From: Chlorogloeopsis sp038404745
Lineage (GTDB): Bacteria; Cyanobacteriota; Cyanobacteriia; Cyanobacteriales; Nostocaceae
Direction: 5' to 3'
Assembly (NCBI RefSeq): GCF_038404745.2
Contig: NZ_JAYKTT020000079.1
Location: 35,182 to 99,181, forward strand
Length of the DNA stretch: 64,000 nt
In this document: piece by piece, positions 1 through 9,078 of the stretch
How positions within the stretch are numbered: position 1 is the first letter of the stretch
Layout: every line of letters starts with the position of its first letter
Position numbers and translations under genes: made by a program
Notes under the pieces: model-generated
Told to the model about the DNA's origin: nothing
Seen by the model: the letters and a program-made list of their open reading frames with translations, nothing else
Databases searched by the model: none

Positions 1-368
1 GTATCCCCATGCAACACCACCTCGCCTCCACGTGCTTTGACTGCATCTACCTTCACTTGGGGCGTAGTTACTGGCATCACAATAATTGCCCGCGTTCCCA
101 GGCGACGCGCACCAAGAGCCACTCCCTGAGCATGGTTGCCAGCCGAGGCAGCAATCACACCTTGTGCTAACAAGTCTGGTGGCAGGTTCACCATTTTGTT
201 ATAAGCACCCCGCAGCTTAAAGGAAAATACTGACTGCATATCCTCACGCTTGAGCAGAAGCTTATTATTGAGTCGTGCTGAGAGGTTTGGAGCAACTTCT
301 AGTGGTGTTTCCTGGGCAACATCATACACGCGGGCAGTCAGAATTTGTACCAAATAATCGCAGAGCAT
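1..368 (-). CDS. ilvA: Threonine ammonia-lyase (biosynthetic), N-terminal part
   Basis: The gene runs off the left edge, so only about the first 122 residues are present. Enzymes of this family use pyridoxal phosphate to deaminate threonine to 2-oxobutanoate, the first step of isoleucine synthesis. Visible marks are the start MLCDYLVQILTARVYDVA, the PLP-lysine context SVFSFKLRGAYNK and the substrate loop ASAGNHAQGVA, all typical of biosynthetic threonine deaminase. The start is the ATG at 368, with the frame also open upstream (codons LFTP). The C-terminal regulatory ACT-like domains are outside the window, so the biosynthetic (not catabolic) form is inferred from the N-terminal sequence alone. 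Confidence 0.9.
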   Translation of the reverse strand, partial: MLCDYLVQILTARVYDVAQETPLEVAPNLSARLNNKLLLKREDMQSVFSFKLRGAYNKMVNLPPDLLAQGVIAASAGNHAQGVALGARRLGTRAIIVMPVTTPQVKVDAVKARGGEVVLHGD

Positions 369-725
369 GGGTGTAAAAAGGATAGCAGATGCCGGATAAA
401 GTACAATTTTACGCCAGTTGTGTACCTGTTTTGTGGAAACGAACTATTCTTACTTTACTAAGTTATTTCCGACTCATCTGCTGTAGGTGCTGTTTTGGCA
501 CGGAGCAGAAACTTATCTTCTCCTCGCACCTCCATTCCTACAACCGCAACTGTGCATCTGGATTATTTTCAGCAAGTTGCTTGAAGGCGATCGCTATGTA
601 CTTGCTGCTGAACTAGTACAGCTTGAGTAAGCTAAAGAAAGACAACAAAGCGATCGCTTATTACCAAGATCAGGCGATTAAAAAGGCTCTATCAGTGGAT
701 CAGCAGCGGCAAGCGCTAAAACACA
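369..725. other. Intergenic stretch with possible gene debris
   Basis: There is no convincing gene here. Short frames on the plus strand, for example one ending ELVQLE at about 616, read like protein but change frame within a few dozen codons, which suggests decayed coding sequence. HIP1 octamers lie near 588 and 651. A plus-strand frame from 389 has no recognisable domain and is treated as spurious. Confidence 0.4.
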
Positions 726-1550
726 ATGCTTCAAATAATGATTTTTTTTCTGATTATTGGGCTAATTATCACAGGAATTTTAATCTATCCCGTCTTAAAT
801 AAACAGCGACGCAACCGTCTTCAGCGCCGTCCTTTCCCGCCACTTTGGCATGCAATTATTGAGAATAATCTTCCTATTTACCTCCGTCTTTCTGCCACTG
901 AACGCAGACAGTTGCATGGACGTATTCAAGTTTTCTTAACAGAAAAACAATTCATTGGCTGTCAAGGATTGCAAGTGACAGAAGAAATGAAGTTGACTAT
1001 CGCTGCTGTTGCTTGTTTGCTTCTTTTGAATGAACGAGGAGAATATTTTTCTAAACTTCGTTCGATTTTAATTTATCCCAGTACTTATGTGGTTACTGAA
1101 ACTGTTGCGAGCGGAGATTATGTTGTCGAAGAAAGGCGCGTGGCAAGATTGGGAGAATCGTGGAGTCGTGATCAAGTAGTGTTGTCTTGGGAACAGGTGC
1201 AACAAGACATTGGTAACTGGAGTGATGGGCATAACGTTGTTTTGCATGAATTTGCCCATCAGTTGGATCAAGAGGATGGGAAAGCAGAGGGGGTTCCGAT
1301 TTTGCCAAGAAAATCAGACTATCCCACGTGGGCAGAAGTGATGGCAGAAGAATATCAATTACTTTGTCATGATGTTCAACAAGGTGTAAAGACTGTAATG
1401 GATAGTTATGGTGCAACTAATCCCGCAGAATTTTTTGCCGTAGCAACTGAGACTTTTTTTGAGAAACCACAGCAATTACTAAATCTGCATCCGGCACTTT
1501 ATAAGTTACTGCAACGCTACTATAAAGTAGATCCTGTGCAATGGGTTTGA
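726..1550 (+). CDS. mtfA: Zinc-dependent peptidase, MtfA/M90 family
   Basis: A 274-residue protein of peptidase family M90. In E. coli MtfA is an aminopeptidase that binds the glucose repressor Mlc; the target in cyanobacteria is not known. The zinc site HEFAH lies at residues 174-178 in the family context VVLHEFAHQLDQEDG, and the downstream glutamate region AEFFAVATETFF is also present. Residues 4-22 form a hydrophobic segment, so the protein is probably anchored in the inner membrane with the catalytic domain in the cytoplasm. Length and domain are full for the family. No operon partner is visible. Confidence 0.88.
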   Translation: MLQIMIFFLIIGLIITGILIYPVLNKQRRNRLQRRPFPPLWHAIIENNLPIYLRLSATERRQLHGRIQVFLTEKQFIGCQGLQVTEEMKLTIAAVACLLLLNERGEYFSKLRSILIYPSTYVVTETVASGDYVVEERRVARLGESWSRDQVVLSWEQVQQDIGNWSDGHNVVLHEFAHQLDQEDGKAEGVPILPRKSDYPTWAEVMAEEYQLLCHDVQQGVKTVMDSYGATNPAEFFAVATETFFEKPQQLLNLHPALYKLLQRYYKVDPVQWV

Positions 1551-1609
1551 ATATTAGTTCAATGCGATCGCTTTGCTACTTTGAAGGTGCGTTAGGCTGG
1601 GTACACCGC

Positions 1610-1688
1610 GATCTAACTACAACAACTCGTGTCGTAACCACAGCTTATCGAGATCTAACTACAACAACTCGTGTCGTAACCACAGCTT
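1610..1688. repeat. Perfect 37-bp tandem duplication
   Basis: Positions 1610-1646 and 1652-1688 are identical 37-bp copies beginning GATCTAACTACAAC and ending CCACAGCTT, with a period of 42 bp. The unit holds no gene and lies downstream of the M90 peptidase. It may be a recent slippage duplication. Confidence 0.9.
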
Positions 1689-1788
1689 GTGCGTTGGTAA
1701 CAGCAGGTTAAGTTGAAGTAATAAAAGATATTAATTTTACTGCGTTAATCCAACCTAAAGTTACTAGGAAAGTATGTTGAGCTTATGC

Positions 1789-3508
1789 CTAGCCTCTAGG
1801 CGAAACAAAATTTTTGAATGATGTCAACACAGGATTAGGGTTGGTAACGTGATTTGTATAGATGGCAGTGCTAACGCTTTTAGCAATATTGTCAAGAACA
1901 TTATCTTCAGATAGAAGCTCAGATAAGTCCTTGTCAATAGAATTTGCTACATATGCTAAAACAGTAGTCACTACTGGTAACCACAAGGCTATTAAGTCAT
2001 TTATAGATCTATTTTTAGCATTGGCTGTGCTAGGAGTAAACGCAACTTGTGCCAAATCAGTTCTTTCATCAAGAATTGATTCCAGACATCTTCCAATAAC
2101 AGCTATCAAAAAGTTTTTGAAGCGAAGATTTCTGAACAGAGAAATTTGCTTCTCTTCTAAGCTAAGTAGTCTATTGCTATTATACTTTGTCTTAAGTTCT
2201 AGCTTTCGAGCATCTATGGACTTTGATAGTGTGTGTACGAAAAGGATATGTCTAGCTTTTTTATCTTTAAAGGCTTGTTCGTAAGAGCTACGACGCTCAA
2301 ATAACGAATTTTTCCCTCTACTAGCACTCTGGAATTCACCAGAAAATGCAAGCAGAGGTTGAATAACTTGTTCAATACCTAATCCAACTGATGATGAGCT
2401 AAATCCCCGCTTCAATGAATAGTCATAACCTAAATTTTTAAATTCCTCAGCAATACGTTTTTGTTCAGAGCTATTGCTATACTGATCCCAGGTTGTGATT
2501 TCATTTTGCGTGTTGTTATATTTAACTATTTGATTAATAGTATTTGCGTCAGAACATTGAATAACACGACATAAAACTTTTACTCCTTTCAAGTCATTCT
2601 TAGTTATATCTACCGAACCAATAGAACCAGTAGTTTGAGCACCATTAATAATAGAAATTCCTTGAAGAGCCGTGTTGATTGACTTACCTTCATCAAAACT
2701 TAGGGTCAGAATAGTGATTCCATTATTGTATACCCAAAAATTATTTGGATCGCTTTCTGCGGATTGACGAATACCCGTATTAATTTTCCGACGTTTAGTT
2801 ATTCCTAAAAAACCTCTATAGTTTGCAGAAAAAAGGTCATCACCATATTTCTCTCAACCACATCCCAGGAACAGAGAGTATAGCGGATTTCCAAGATGGT
2901 CCTTCTTCAGTAAACTCAACTTTAGCAGGACATATAATAGTTTCCTTTACAGCAATGGATGATTCTTGTGCAGAATAAAGTCTATCAAGTGTTTCAGTTC
3001 CCAACTCACGAAAGAAAACTTTAACATTTAAATCTCTTAATAAACTTTTTTCAAGATAAGCAGCAGCAGTATTTAGTTCCTTAGATACATTTACAGATTC
3101 TGGGAGATTATGAACATAGAGCAAGTCAATCTGCTCTATATCCCCATTCTCTAAAGCCTTTCGGCAATCGACTATAATGGCTCTCAGTTTTTCTGGAACT
3201 TCATTTAAATCTCCTGTCAAGAGCCAAGCAGATGCAGTGTTTAGGTCAGATGCTTTGTTTGCAGGAGCACTATCAACTTTTTTAGAAGTGTAGTAACCTT
3301 GAGCAAATACAATTCTCTTCATGTCCCAATCAAGGTGTATAAAATCTATTTTCTTATCATTACTATCGTCTGTAAGAGAATTAATAGCTAACTGCTCCAT
3401 GTCTGGGCAATCTAAGTAAAGAGCCATTGCCCATGCTAAGTACGCATTTCCTTCACCAAAATTTTGAATAAGAGATGTATTTGCTTTAAAGGCATTTAAA
3501 TAGATCAT
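1789..3508 (-). pseudogene. AIPR (abortive infection) protein, frameshifted
   Basis: Two frames together make one AIPR-family protein (PF10592) of about 573 codons, the usual family length. AIPR proteins are linked to abortive phage resistance. The first frame (3508 to 2840) gives the N-terminal part (start MIYLNAFKA) and ends REIW-stop. The second frame is open from about 2850 to 1789 and gives the core motifs KYGDDLFSANYRGFLG, FWVYNNGITIL, INGAQTTGSIG and YNNTQNEITTWDQ. The join needs a one-base change near 2848-2853, inside the run GAGAAATATGG on the coding strand. The second frame has no good start at the break; an ATG at 2592 would lose the core. Either the gene is dead, or this is a sequencing error or a programmed shift. 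A toxin fragment lies on the same strand nearby. Confidence 0.85.
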
Positions 3509-3756
3509 AATGTTCGTTCAGAAAGTCTTGTATTCATGATAGTTAGCTCTTAAACTTAATTGGTAGAGTAGCTCCAATTAGAGCTTGCTGCACTAGCTAT
3601 ATGGAATGAATTATGCGATCGCATTTATGTATAATTTTGGATAAAAGCGATATCTGAGGACAAGCCGTTGCGCGTCTGTGCAAGCGTTAACCTGTACACC
3701 CCTGTCTGAAGTTAACCCAACTATAATTAATAAGCAAGAGGCTCTCAGAGAAGAAC

Positions 3757-4158
3757 ATGACGACAGTTTCTATCTTGCCAATATCTGATGCAAATGGTGA
3801 GAGAATTTATCGAGCGATCGCAGGAGATAAGCAATCAACTGGCAGAACCGCAGGTGAAGCATTGGATGCTTTGACGGCTCAGTTAGAAGGTGACGAATTC
3901 AATGCATTACTAGTGATCCAAAACTTTTGCCCTGACTGGTTTTTTAGTGTCGAGCAGCAAAAGCGTTTATCTGAGTTAATGAATCTCTGGCGTTCTGCCC
4001 GCGATCAAGGACAAACACTCCCGCCCGAACAGCAAATAGAGCTAGATAGTCTTGTTGAGGTTGAATTGAAAGCTGCCACAGCTAGAACAGCAATCTTGTT
4101 GCAGCAGGCGATCGCAAGCATGAATAAACACAGCGATCGCAGATTTGTTCAAACATAG
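3757..4158 (+). CDS. Conserved cyanobacterial hypothetical protein
   Basis: A 133-residue soluble protein of unknown function. The N-terminal part (MTTVSILPISDANGER) contains a GKSxGxTxGEALDAL-like stretch that resembles small cyanobacterial proteins found next to PIN or toxin genes; the C-terminal half is helical and glutamine-rich (EQQIELDSLVEVELKAA). No catalytic motif is visible. The start has AGAGAAGAAC just upstream. No partner gene follows on the same strand. It is called real because of its composition and clean start rather than from a known domain. Confidence 0.65.
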   Translation: MTTVSILPISDANGERIYRAIAGDKQSTGRTAGEALDALTAQLEGDEFNALLVIQNFCPDWFFSVEQQKRLSELMNLWRSARDQGQTLPPEQQIELDSLVEVELKAATARTAILLQQAIASMNKHSDRRFVQT

Positions 4159-4200
4159 CTGACGATGATTATTATCAATCATAATCCGCTTGTTTTTTGT

Positions 4201-4377
4201 TTATTTCTGCTCAAACTCAGCCAATATTTGTTGAATTTCTTTTGCTGCAATATTTTCTTGCTCAGATTTGGAGTGAATAGTAACTAAGATAATATTGTTG
4301 CTGGTTTTAAGAGAATATATCAACAGATATTCACCACTCTTACCATTTTGGGCATTGAGTCGAGAACCCCAAAAAAC
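4201..4377 (-). pseudogene. C-terminal fragment of a RelE/HigB-type toxin
   Basis: The minus strand reads NGKSGEYLLIYSLKTSNNIILVTIHSKSEQENIA in short pieces (GKSGEY, LLIYSLK, TIHSKSEQENI) and ends LAEFEQK-stop. This matches the last half of HigB/RelE toxins, where a GKSGG-x-R-V-I-Y strand is followed by a lysine/serine-rich strand. The frame is open up to about 4398 but has no start codon and no N-terminal half. No antitoxin gene is seen beside it. It is best read as a relic of a type II toxin-antitoxin pair. Confidence 0.6.
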
Positions 4378-4398
4378 GAAAATAAAGGCTGAAAAAGC

Positions 4399-4802
4399 TT
4401 ATCTTATATAAGTTTAACCTTTTAATTCTCTGTTTTAACCAAACACAAGAAGGTTACAAGCAGACGTAAATTAGTACCTATTTACTAATTAATACAGTTA
4501 GAACTTAAATACCAACTTATAATCTAAAGTTAGTAAAACTGAAAAATTTGATCCAATACCCTACAAGCATAAGTGACCAAATCAATACAGATATAAAGAC
4601 ATATGCTTGCATTGCCAATAGATGTAAAGAAAGCATTCTGTTTTTTAAGAGGAGAGAGATAATTATTAAAAATGACAACTGTTTTTTAAGAATGATTACG
4701 TTTAAACATTAATATGTAAAATGAGTAATTTTGCTACCCTATTGCATTTTATAATGGTCTTAAAATTTTCATTATTTACATCATCAATACGACCAAAGCA
4801 CC
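4399..4802. other. AT-rich intergenic stretch
   Basis: About 400 bases without a supported gene, RNA or strong hairpin. The last 60 bases probably hold the promoter of the small membrane protein gene that starts at 4803. Confidence 0.6.
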
Positions 4803-5111
4803 ATGAAGAAAATACTTTTTACTCTAAGCGTTTTTTCTGGAGTAGCGTTATTAGCTATTTACTTTCTTCCGTACCAACACGCTGTATCTGAAGCCAAACA
4901 AATTGCAGATTTAAGACTACTCTGTCCAATTGCAGCGCTCTTAGGAGATCCTCTAGGATGTTCACTAGGAGGAGGATTCATTCAAAAAGGACTTCAACAG
5001 AAAGTCTCACTTTGGACTACATGGCTATTTATATTGGCTTCTATATCCTTCGTTTGTTTATTTATTGGCTTAATATTACCTAAGTATAGCGATATAAAGA
5101 AAAATCTTTGA
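4803..5111 (+). CDS. Small membrane protein of unknown function
   Basis: A 102-residue protein with a hydrophobic N-terminus (residues 4-22), a second membrane segment (about 72-93) and a lysine-rich end (KYSDIKKNL). Between them lies a loop of roughly 45 residues with two cysteines (about 41 and 53) and a glycine-rich stretch (GCSLGGGF). Two membrane spans with a cysteine-containing loop on the outer face is the simplest topology. No family is recognised. It stands alone between two gene-poor stretches. Confidence 0.6.
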   Translation: MKKILFTLSVFSGVALLAIYFLPYQHAVSEAKQIADLRLLCPIAALLGDPLGCSLGGGFIQKGLQQKVSLWTTWLFILASISFVCLFIGLILPKYSDIKKNL

Positions 5112-5767
5112 CAGCCATTATATCGATCACTACACTCAAAATATAATCACGGTAGGCCAGTCCGTAAAATTATAAATTTATATTCTATAAATACATGACA
5201 ATTAAACTACATAGCAAAAATCTGAATCAGGAAAAAATGATAGTAGTTTTATATCAATCTTGTAGTGGAGAGATGAAGTAAATACATAAGCTCAAATAGC
5301 AAATTATAATGTAATGTTGATAAAAAGATAAGAACCCAATATACTGGCGGTAACGCGAACTTTTGTTGCGTCAAGTTTCACCATATGTATGTACTGAATA
5401 CTTCACCCAAACCCTAATCACTGAAAGTTGTAAAACGGAAAAAATGAGCTTGCTGTCTCTGGGCGCAAGTCGCAGAATCAACGCACATATGAGGATGTGT
5501 GATCGCAGGAATATTTCTTCTTCTGTATAGGAAAACCGACTTCAGGTATGTGATCGCCTGATAATTCTCCAGCTTGAAATAGTTCAATAATTTTCATTGA
5601 CTAACTTTCAGCCACCCAAAAACCTGCTCTACTGTCAAATCTAGTGTTAAAAATTTTGGCATGGGCAGGCGATCGCTAAGAGTGAGTGACGGAGGAAGTA
5701 CTGTAGTCATAAACAAAAGCGCGATCGCGTTGCTACTGAGCCAAAATTTTATTAATAATATATATTC
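5112..5767. other. Long intergenic stretch with HIP1 sites and short frames
   Basis: No gene is supported. On the minus strand near 5662 there is a 22-codon frame (start MPKFLTLDLTVEQV) whose TGA overlaps an ATG for a second short frame (start MKIIELFQAGELSG). The first resembles the beginning of small antitoxin-like proteins, but neither continues. This may be gene debris. HIP1 octamers occur near 5670 and 5720. Confidence 0.4.
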
Positions 5768-6634
5768 TTAATTTTCCCCTGATTTAATGGCAGTAAATAT
5801 AGATGAATAATCTTCGTGAGCAAATGACATTTTCATTGCCATATCTAAAACTTTGCGCACACCTTCTATACTGCTGACATTTAAACCAACTGTTTTTGCT
5901 TCATCGATAAAGAAATCAATATCTTTCATCAAGTGTTTTGTCGGAAAATTGGGATTGGCATAATTGCCATCTAGCATTCTTGCCAATTTTTTATCAAAAG
6001 TGGGTGCATAAAGAGCGCTCTGACGCAGAACGTACATCAAAGCATCCACATCAATGCCATAACGCTGAACAAAACTAAGGCTGAGGGCAAAAGCTGCTGT
6101 CTGGGAAGCAATTAGTTGATTTAACCCCAGTTTAAGTGCTGCCGCAGTTCCCACAGGCCCTACAAGTAAAGGTTCTGGGCCAAAATATTTAAATAGCTCT
6201 AAGTAGCGCTGATATTGTTCTTGACGTGCGCCTACCATGACAATTAAATTACCAGCTTTTGCTTCTGGGATGCTACCAAGAACAGGCGCTTCTATATACT
6301 CTCCACCTGCGGCAACTACTGCATCTCTAATTTCTCTACTTTCTGTGGGAGTAATAGTTCCCATTTGAATGATACTGCGCCCCGCCACAGCTTGCGAAGA
6401 CCGATCTGAAAGCAACACACTATAAATAGCTGCGGCGTTAGTAAGCATCAGAATTACACAATCAGCAGCACGAATTGCTTGATAGGGCTTTGTGACAACT
6501 TCTGCACCAGCTGCTTTTAAGGGTTCCAACTTTTCTGGGGTGCGGTTGTAGGCAATTAGTTCCACATTTGCTTCTAACAACTTCTGCGCCATCGGCAGTC
6601 CCATTAATCCAGTCCCCAGAAATGCTACCTTCAT
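5768..6634 (-). CDS. NAD(P)-dependent beta-hydroxyacid dehydrogenase (GLYR/HIBADH type)
   Basis: A 288-residue member of the 3-hydroxyisobutyrate dehydrogenase superfamily. The Rossmann motif FLGTGLMGLPMA is at residues 5-16, the substrate-binding APVLGSIPEAKAG is near residue 115-127, and the catalytic lysine is in the GTAAALKLGLNQL helix near 165-178. The 'LGSIPEA' loop is closer to glyoxylate/succinic-semialdehyde reductases than to true hydroxyisobutyrate dehydrogenase. The likely reaction is reduction of glyoxylate or succinic semialdehyde by NADPH, detoxifying photorespiratory or GABA-shunt aldehydes. It is full length and monocistronic. Confidence 0.85.
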   Translation of the reverse strand: MKVAFLGTGLMGLPMAQKLLEANVELIAYNRTPEKLEPLKAAGAEVVTKPYQAIRAADCVILMLTNAAAIYSVLLSDRSSQAVAGRSIIQMGTITPTESREIRDAVVAAGGEYIEAPVLGSIPEAKAGNLIVMVGARQEQYQRYLELFKYFGPEPLLVGPVGTAAALKLGLNQLIASQTAAFALSLSFVQRYGIDVDALMYVLRQSALYAPTFDKKLARMLDGNYANPNFPTKHLMKDIDFFIDEAKTVGLNVSSIEGVRKVLDMAMKMSFAHEDYSSIFTAIKSGEN

Positions 6635-6689
6635 CTTCTACATTCCTTTGGTTGAGCGATCGCTTTTCGTTCTAAAAAATTATATTTAG

Positions 6690-6822
6690 AGGCTAGAGAT
6701 TAGAGGCTAGAAGCTAGTAAATTAAAAAGTAAATATTTTGTAGACGCGTAGCGGCTTCCGCAGGTATTCTGCATTTTTAATTTTGAATTGATTTATCCTA
6801 GTCCCTAGCCCCTAGTCCCTAA
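6690..6822. repeat. Inverted CTAG-rich intergenic repeat with a short dispersed element
   Basis: The left arm repeats AGAGGCTAGA and GGCTAGAAGCTAG; the right arm repeats the complement-like TAGTCCCTAG. Between them lies GTAGACGCGTAGCGGCTTC, a short element also found near 44220 and, in variant form, near 7741 and 62905. This is typical intergenic repeat DNA of Nostocales and can form a long imperfect hairpin. Confidence 0.65.
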
Positions 6823-6918
6823 TTATCCTCCTGCGGCAAAAGTAACCATAATCATCACGGAAAGTAAAATACCGGGTATCAGTAGCACAATTAGCGTTAA
6901 CAAGTCATGAGTAGTCAT
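6823..6918 (-). CDS. 31-residue single-span membrane peptide
   Basis: A small frame starting MTTHDLLTLIVLLI and ending TFAAGG. It is one membrane helix (about residues 7-28) with a short polar N-terminus, like the small subunits of photosynthetic complexes (Psa, Psb, Pet or Ndh types), though it does not match any of these that I can recall. Purine-rich AAAAGG sits about 8 bases before the ATG at 6918. Codon use looks like real coding sequence. The role is unknown; the idea of a photosynthetic or NDH complex subunit is inference from size and hydrophobicity. Confidence 0.6.
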   Translation of the reverse strand: MTTHDLLTLIVLLIPGILLSVMIMVTFAAGG

Positions 6919-7010
6919 AATTCTTACCTTTTAATTGTCTCCTTTTTCACTTTCATTAGTGTGATGCTAAATTAACTATTACTCAACTACTTTAATAGAG
7001 TTTTAACTTA

Positions 7011-8366
7011 TCAAATAGACTCTTGTTCTAGCATAGTAAATCCCTTTAGTGGTTGGGAACTTTCTGTTTGCCTGAGTCCTTTACTTTGGAGTAAAACACC
7101 AAACCCGCCTAGCCCCAAGGGATCTACAAGCTGGTGTAAGGCATCGCGACGACGTAACATTTGGGAGATGGACTTTTCTTTGTGAGAGAGTGAGGCAATG
7201 CGATCGCCCAAACCCAGCATCATCAAAAATAGTTCTTGTCGCGTAAAACTAACTTTATTTAATCCGCAGCCCTCACCCCATCTTTCCAAAGCAGTAAAGT
7301 CAACATGAGCCGTGATATCTTGTCGTCCAACATTGATATAGGGATTGTGATGGCGTTGATGATGCCAGTAGCATTGTAATGTGCCTTGCGATCGCCTGGG
7401 ATTGTAGTAGCTACTAGCAGGATAGCCATAATCTACAGTTAACACATACCCCCGCTGCAAACGGTCTGCTACTACACCTAACAAATTCAAAGCCGCTAAA
7501 TTTACCTCACTGCGGTAGCCTTCTGGATAAACATTTTCTGTAAACTGAATGCCAACCAAATCAAAATATTCAGCCAATTTTGGTGTAGAAAGTTCACCCG
7601 TAACTTCCACGAATGGTGAAGGGGATGAATCGGAGAGGGGGGGAGTCGGAGAGTGGGGGAGTGGGGGAGTGGGGGAGTGGGGGAGTGGGGGAGTGGGGGA
7701 GTGGGAGAATTCAGAATCAAGAATATTCCTTCTGCCTACCTTCGGTAGGCGCGCAGCGACTTCTGCAAGTAGCCACTTCGTGTCTACTGCCTCCTGCCCT
7801 CTGCCTTCTTCTGTCGTGACATAAATTTCTCGCAGTTGCCCTGGTTCTAAAATAAACTGATGCACTGGCAAAGCATCCACCAACTCGTTTGAAAAAAAGC
7901 AACCTGTAATTGAGCTATTTGGTATGTCTTCTAAACTACACCAGCGTAATTTAAATTCTTGCAAGCGTTCCTGTTGTACTTGCCTTAAAGCTGGTGACTT
8001 TTCCACAATTATGTACTCCAGCGCTGCAAAAAAATCTGGATAGCGCTGCTGTACATACTTTAAAATATCTAATGCTAAATGCCCCTGCCCTGCACCCATT
8101 TCAACCAGAGAAAATGGTACAGGTTGCCCCAGAATTTCCCACATCTGAGCAAATTGTTCAGCCAGCAATTCGCCAAAGTCTGAGCCAAGGTGAACAGAAG
8201 TAAAAAAATCACCCTGCTTGCCAATATTCACTGCCTGAGTGGAATAATAACCGTATTCTGGGTGGTATAGCACCAAATCCATGTACTCGGCGAAAGTTAT
8301 TCGCTTGTGGGGATTGGTAGCAATGCGATCGGCTATAACTGCACACAGTTCTAGATTAGAGTCCAT
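7011..8366 (-). CDS. MidA-like SAM-dependent methyltransferase (COG1565) with in-frame repeat insert
   Basis: A 451-residue protein of the MidA/NDUFAF7 family. In mitochondria the family methylates an arginine of a complex I subunit during assembly; a role in NDH-1 assembly here is inferred. Seen: ITFAEYMDLVLYHPEYGYY, the IGKQGDFFTS loop, and the SAM-binding LVEMGAGQGHLA. The start is placed at the ATG at 8366 (MDSNLELCAVIADRIA) because the 32 codons before it do not look like family sequence. Between about residues 198 and 250 the protein carries an insert made of non-family sequence: a short element followed by SPTPPLPH repeats coded by an 8-bp minisatellite. The frame is intact through it, so the gene may still work. 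Confidence 0.85.
   Translation of the reverse strand: MDSNLELCAVIADRIATNPHKRITFAEYMDLVLYHPEYGYYSTQAVNIGKQGDFFTSVHLGSDFGELLAEQFAQMWEILGQPVPFSLVEMGAGQGHLALDILKYVQQRYPDFFAALEYIIVEKSPALRQVQQERLQEFKLRWCSLEDIPNSSITGCFFSNELVDALPVHQFILEPGQLREIYVTTEEGRGQEAVDTKWLLAEVAARLPKVGRRNILDSEFSHSPTPPLPHSPTPPLPHSPTPPLSDSSPSPFVEVTGELSTPKLAEYFDLVGIQFTENVYPEGYRSEVNLAALNLLGVVADRLQRGYVLTVDYGYPASSYYNPRRSQGTLQCYWHHQRHHNPYINVGRQDITAHVDFTALERWGEGCGLNKVSFTRQELFLMMLGLGDRIASLSHKEKSISQMLRRRDALHQLVDPLGLGGFGVLLQSKGLRQTESSQPLKGFTMLEQESI
7644..7707. repeat. 8-bp minisatellite (AGTGGGGG)n inside a coding region
   Basis: Eight units of AGTGGGGG (six perfect, the first AGTCGGAG and last AGTGGGAG) lie within the methyltransferase gene. 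On the coding strand the 24-base super-period gives the octapeptide SPTPPLPH. Because 8 is not a multiple of 3, loss or gain of one or two units would shift the frame. It is flanked on the right by a second repeat-like piece (about 7709-7815) containing CTACCTTCGGTAGGCGCGCAG. Confidence 0.95.
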
Positions 8367-8607
8367 AATTTTATAATTTACACATTTTATAAATAGCTTG
8401 CAGCGTGCTTTAGTAAAACCGTGCCAAGCAGTTACAACTGATGCACTCATTAAGTAAATCATTTGTAGTATGAGCTATCTCATAGAAGCAATTGGCGATG
8501 CTCTCTAAGATAGGGATAAATCAAATGAATTGGAGTAATTTTCAAGCTCTAATTACTCCTATTTTTTAGCTTAATTCCTAAATTAGAAGTTTACTAAGGA
8601 GTGAGAT

Positions 8608-9060
8608 ATGCTGAGTCAAAAATCTATAGATATAGTCAAATCTACAGCACCAATATTAAAACAGAATGGTTTACAAATTACTAACAAGATGTATGAAATT
8701 ATGTTTTCTAACCATCCAGAGGTAAAAGAAAAATTTGATATGTCGGCTCAAGCTGATGGTTCTCAACCTGCAAGGTTAGCATCTGCAATATATAATTATG
8801 CTAGTAAAATTGACGATTTATCTGCGTTAAAACCAATGGTTGAAAGGATTGCCAATCGCCATGTGCAAACTCATGTTTTACCAGAGGAATATTCGATTGT
8901 CGGCTCAAGTTTATTGCAAGCGATGCAGGATATATTAGGTGAAGCAATTACCGACGAAGTGATGGCAGCTTGGACAGAAGCTTATCAAGCTTTGTCTGAT
9001 ATATTTATTGCCAGAGAACACGATATTTATCAAGAACAAAAGAGCGTTATTGCCCCATAA
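8608..9060 (+). CDS. Single-domain globin (flavohemoglobin-like)
   Basis: A 150-residue bacterial haemoglobin of the Vitreoscilla/flavohaemoglobin type without the reductase domain. Residues follow the family: a phenylalanine at 43 (CD1 region KEKFDM), proximal histidine His85 in IANRHVQTHV, then LPEEYSIVGSSLLQAM, matching the F and G helices. Such globins bind oxygen or nitric oxide through haem; proposed roles are NO detoxification or oxygen handling. An AAGGAGTGAG ribosome site precedes the ATG. A small cysteine-rich DUF6455-like gene follows by about 20 bases on the same strand, so they may be co-transcribed. Confidence 0.9.
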   Translation: MLSQKSIDIVKSTAPILKQNGLQITNKMYEIMFSNHPEVKEKFDMSAQADGSQPARLASAIYNYASKIDDLSALKPMVERIANRHVQTHVLPEEYSIVGSSLLQAMQDILGEAITDEVMAAWTEAYQALSDIFIAREHDIYQEQKSVIAP

Positions 9061-9078
9061 GCAAAACTTGGTGACTTG

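Noticed and set aside
389..616. Plus-strand open frame of 75 codons
   Set aside because: No domain, no good ribosome site; other frames in the same stretch look just as protein-like. Treated as debris.
1610..1688. Possible two-unit CRISPR from 37-bp repeats
   Set aside because: The gap between copies is only 5 bp, too short for a spacer, and no cas genes are present.
7644..7707. Possible CRISPR array
   Set aside because: Units are 8 bp with no spacers.
7549..7824. Plus-strand frames over the minisatellite coding GGVGEW repeats
   Set aside because: Repeat DNA is open in several frames; only the minus frame continues into the methyltransferase domains.
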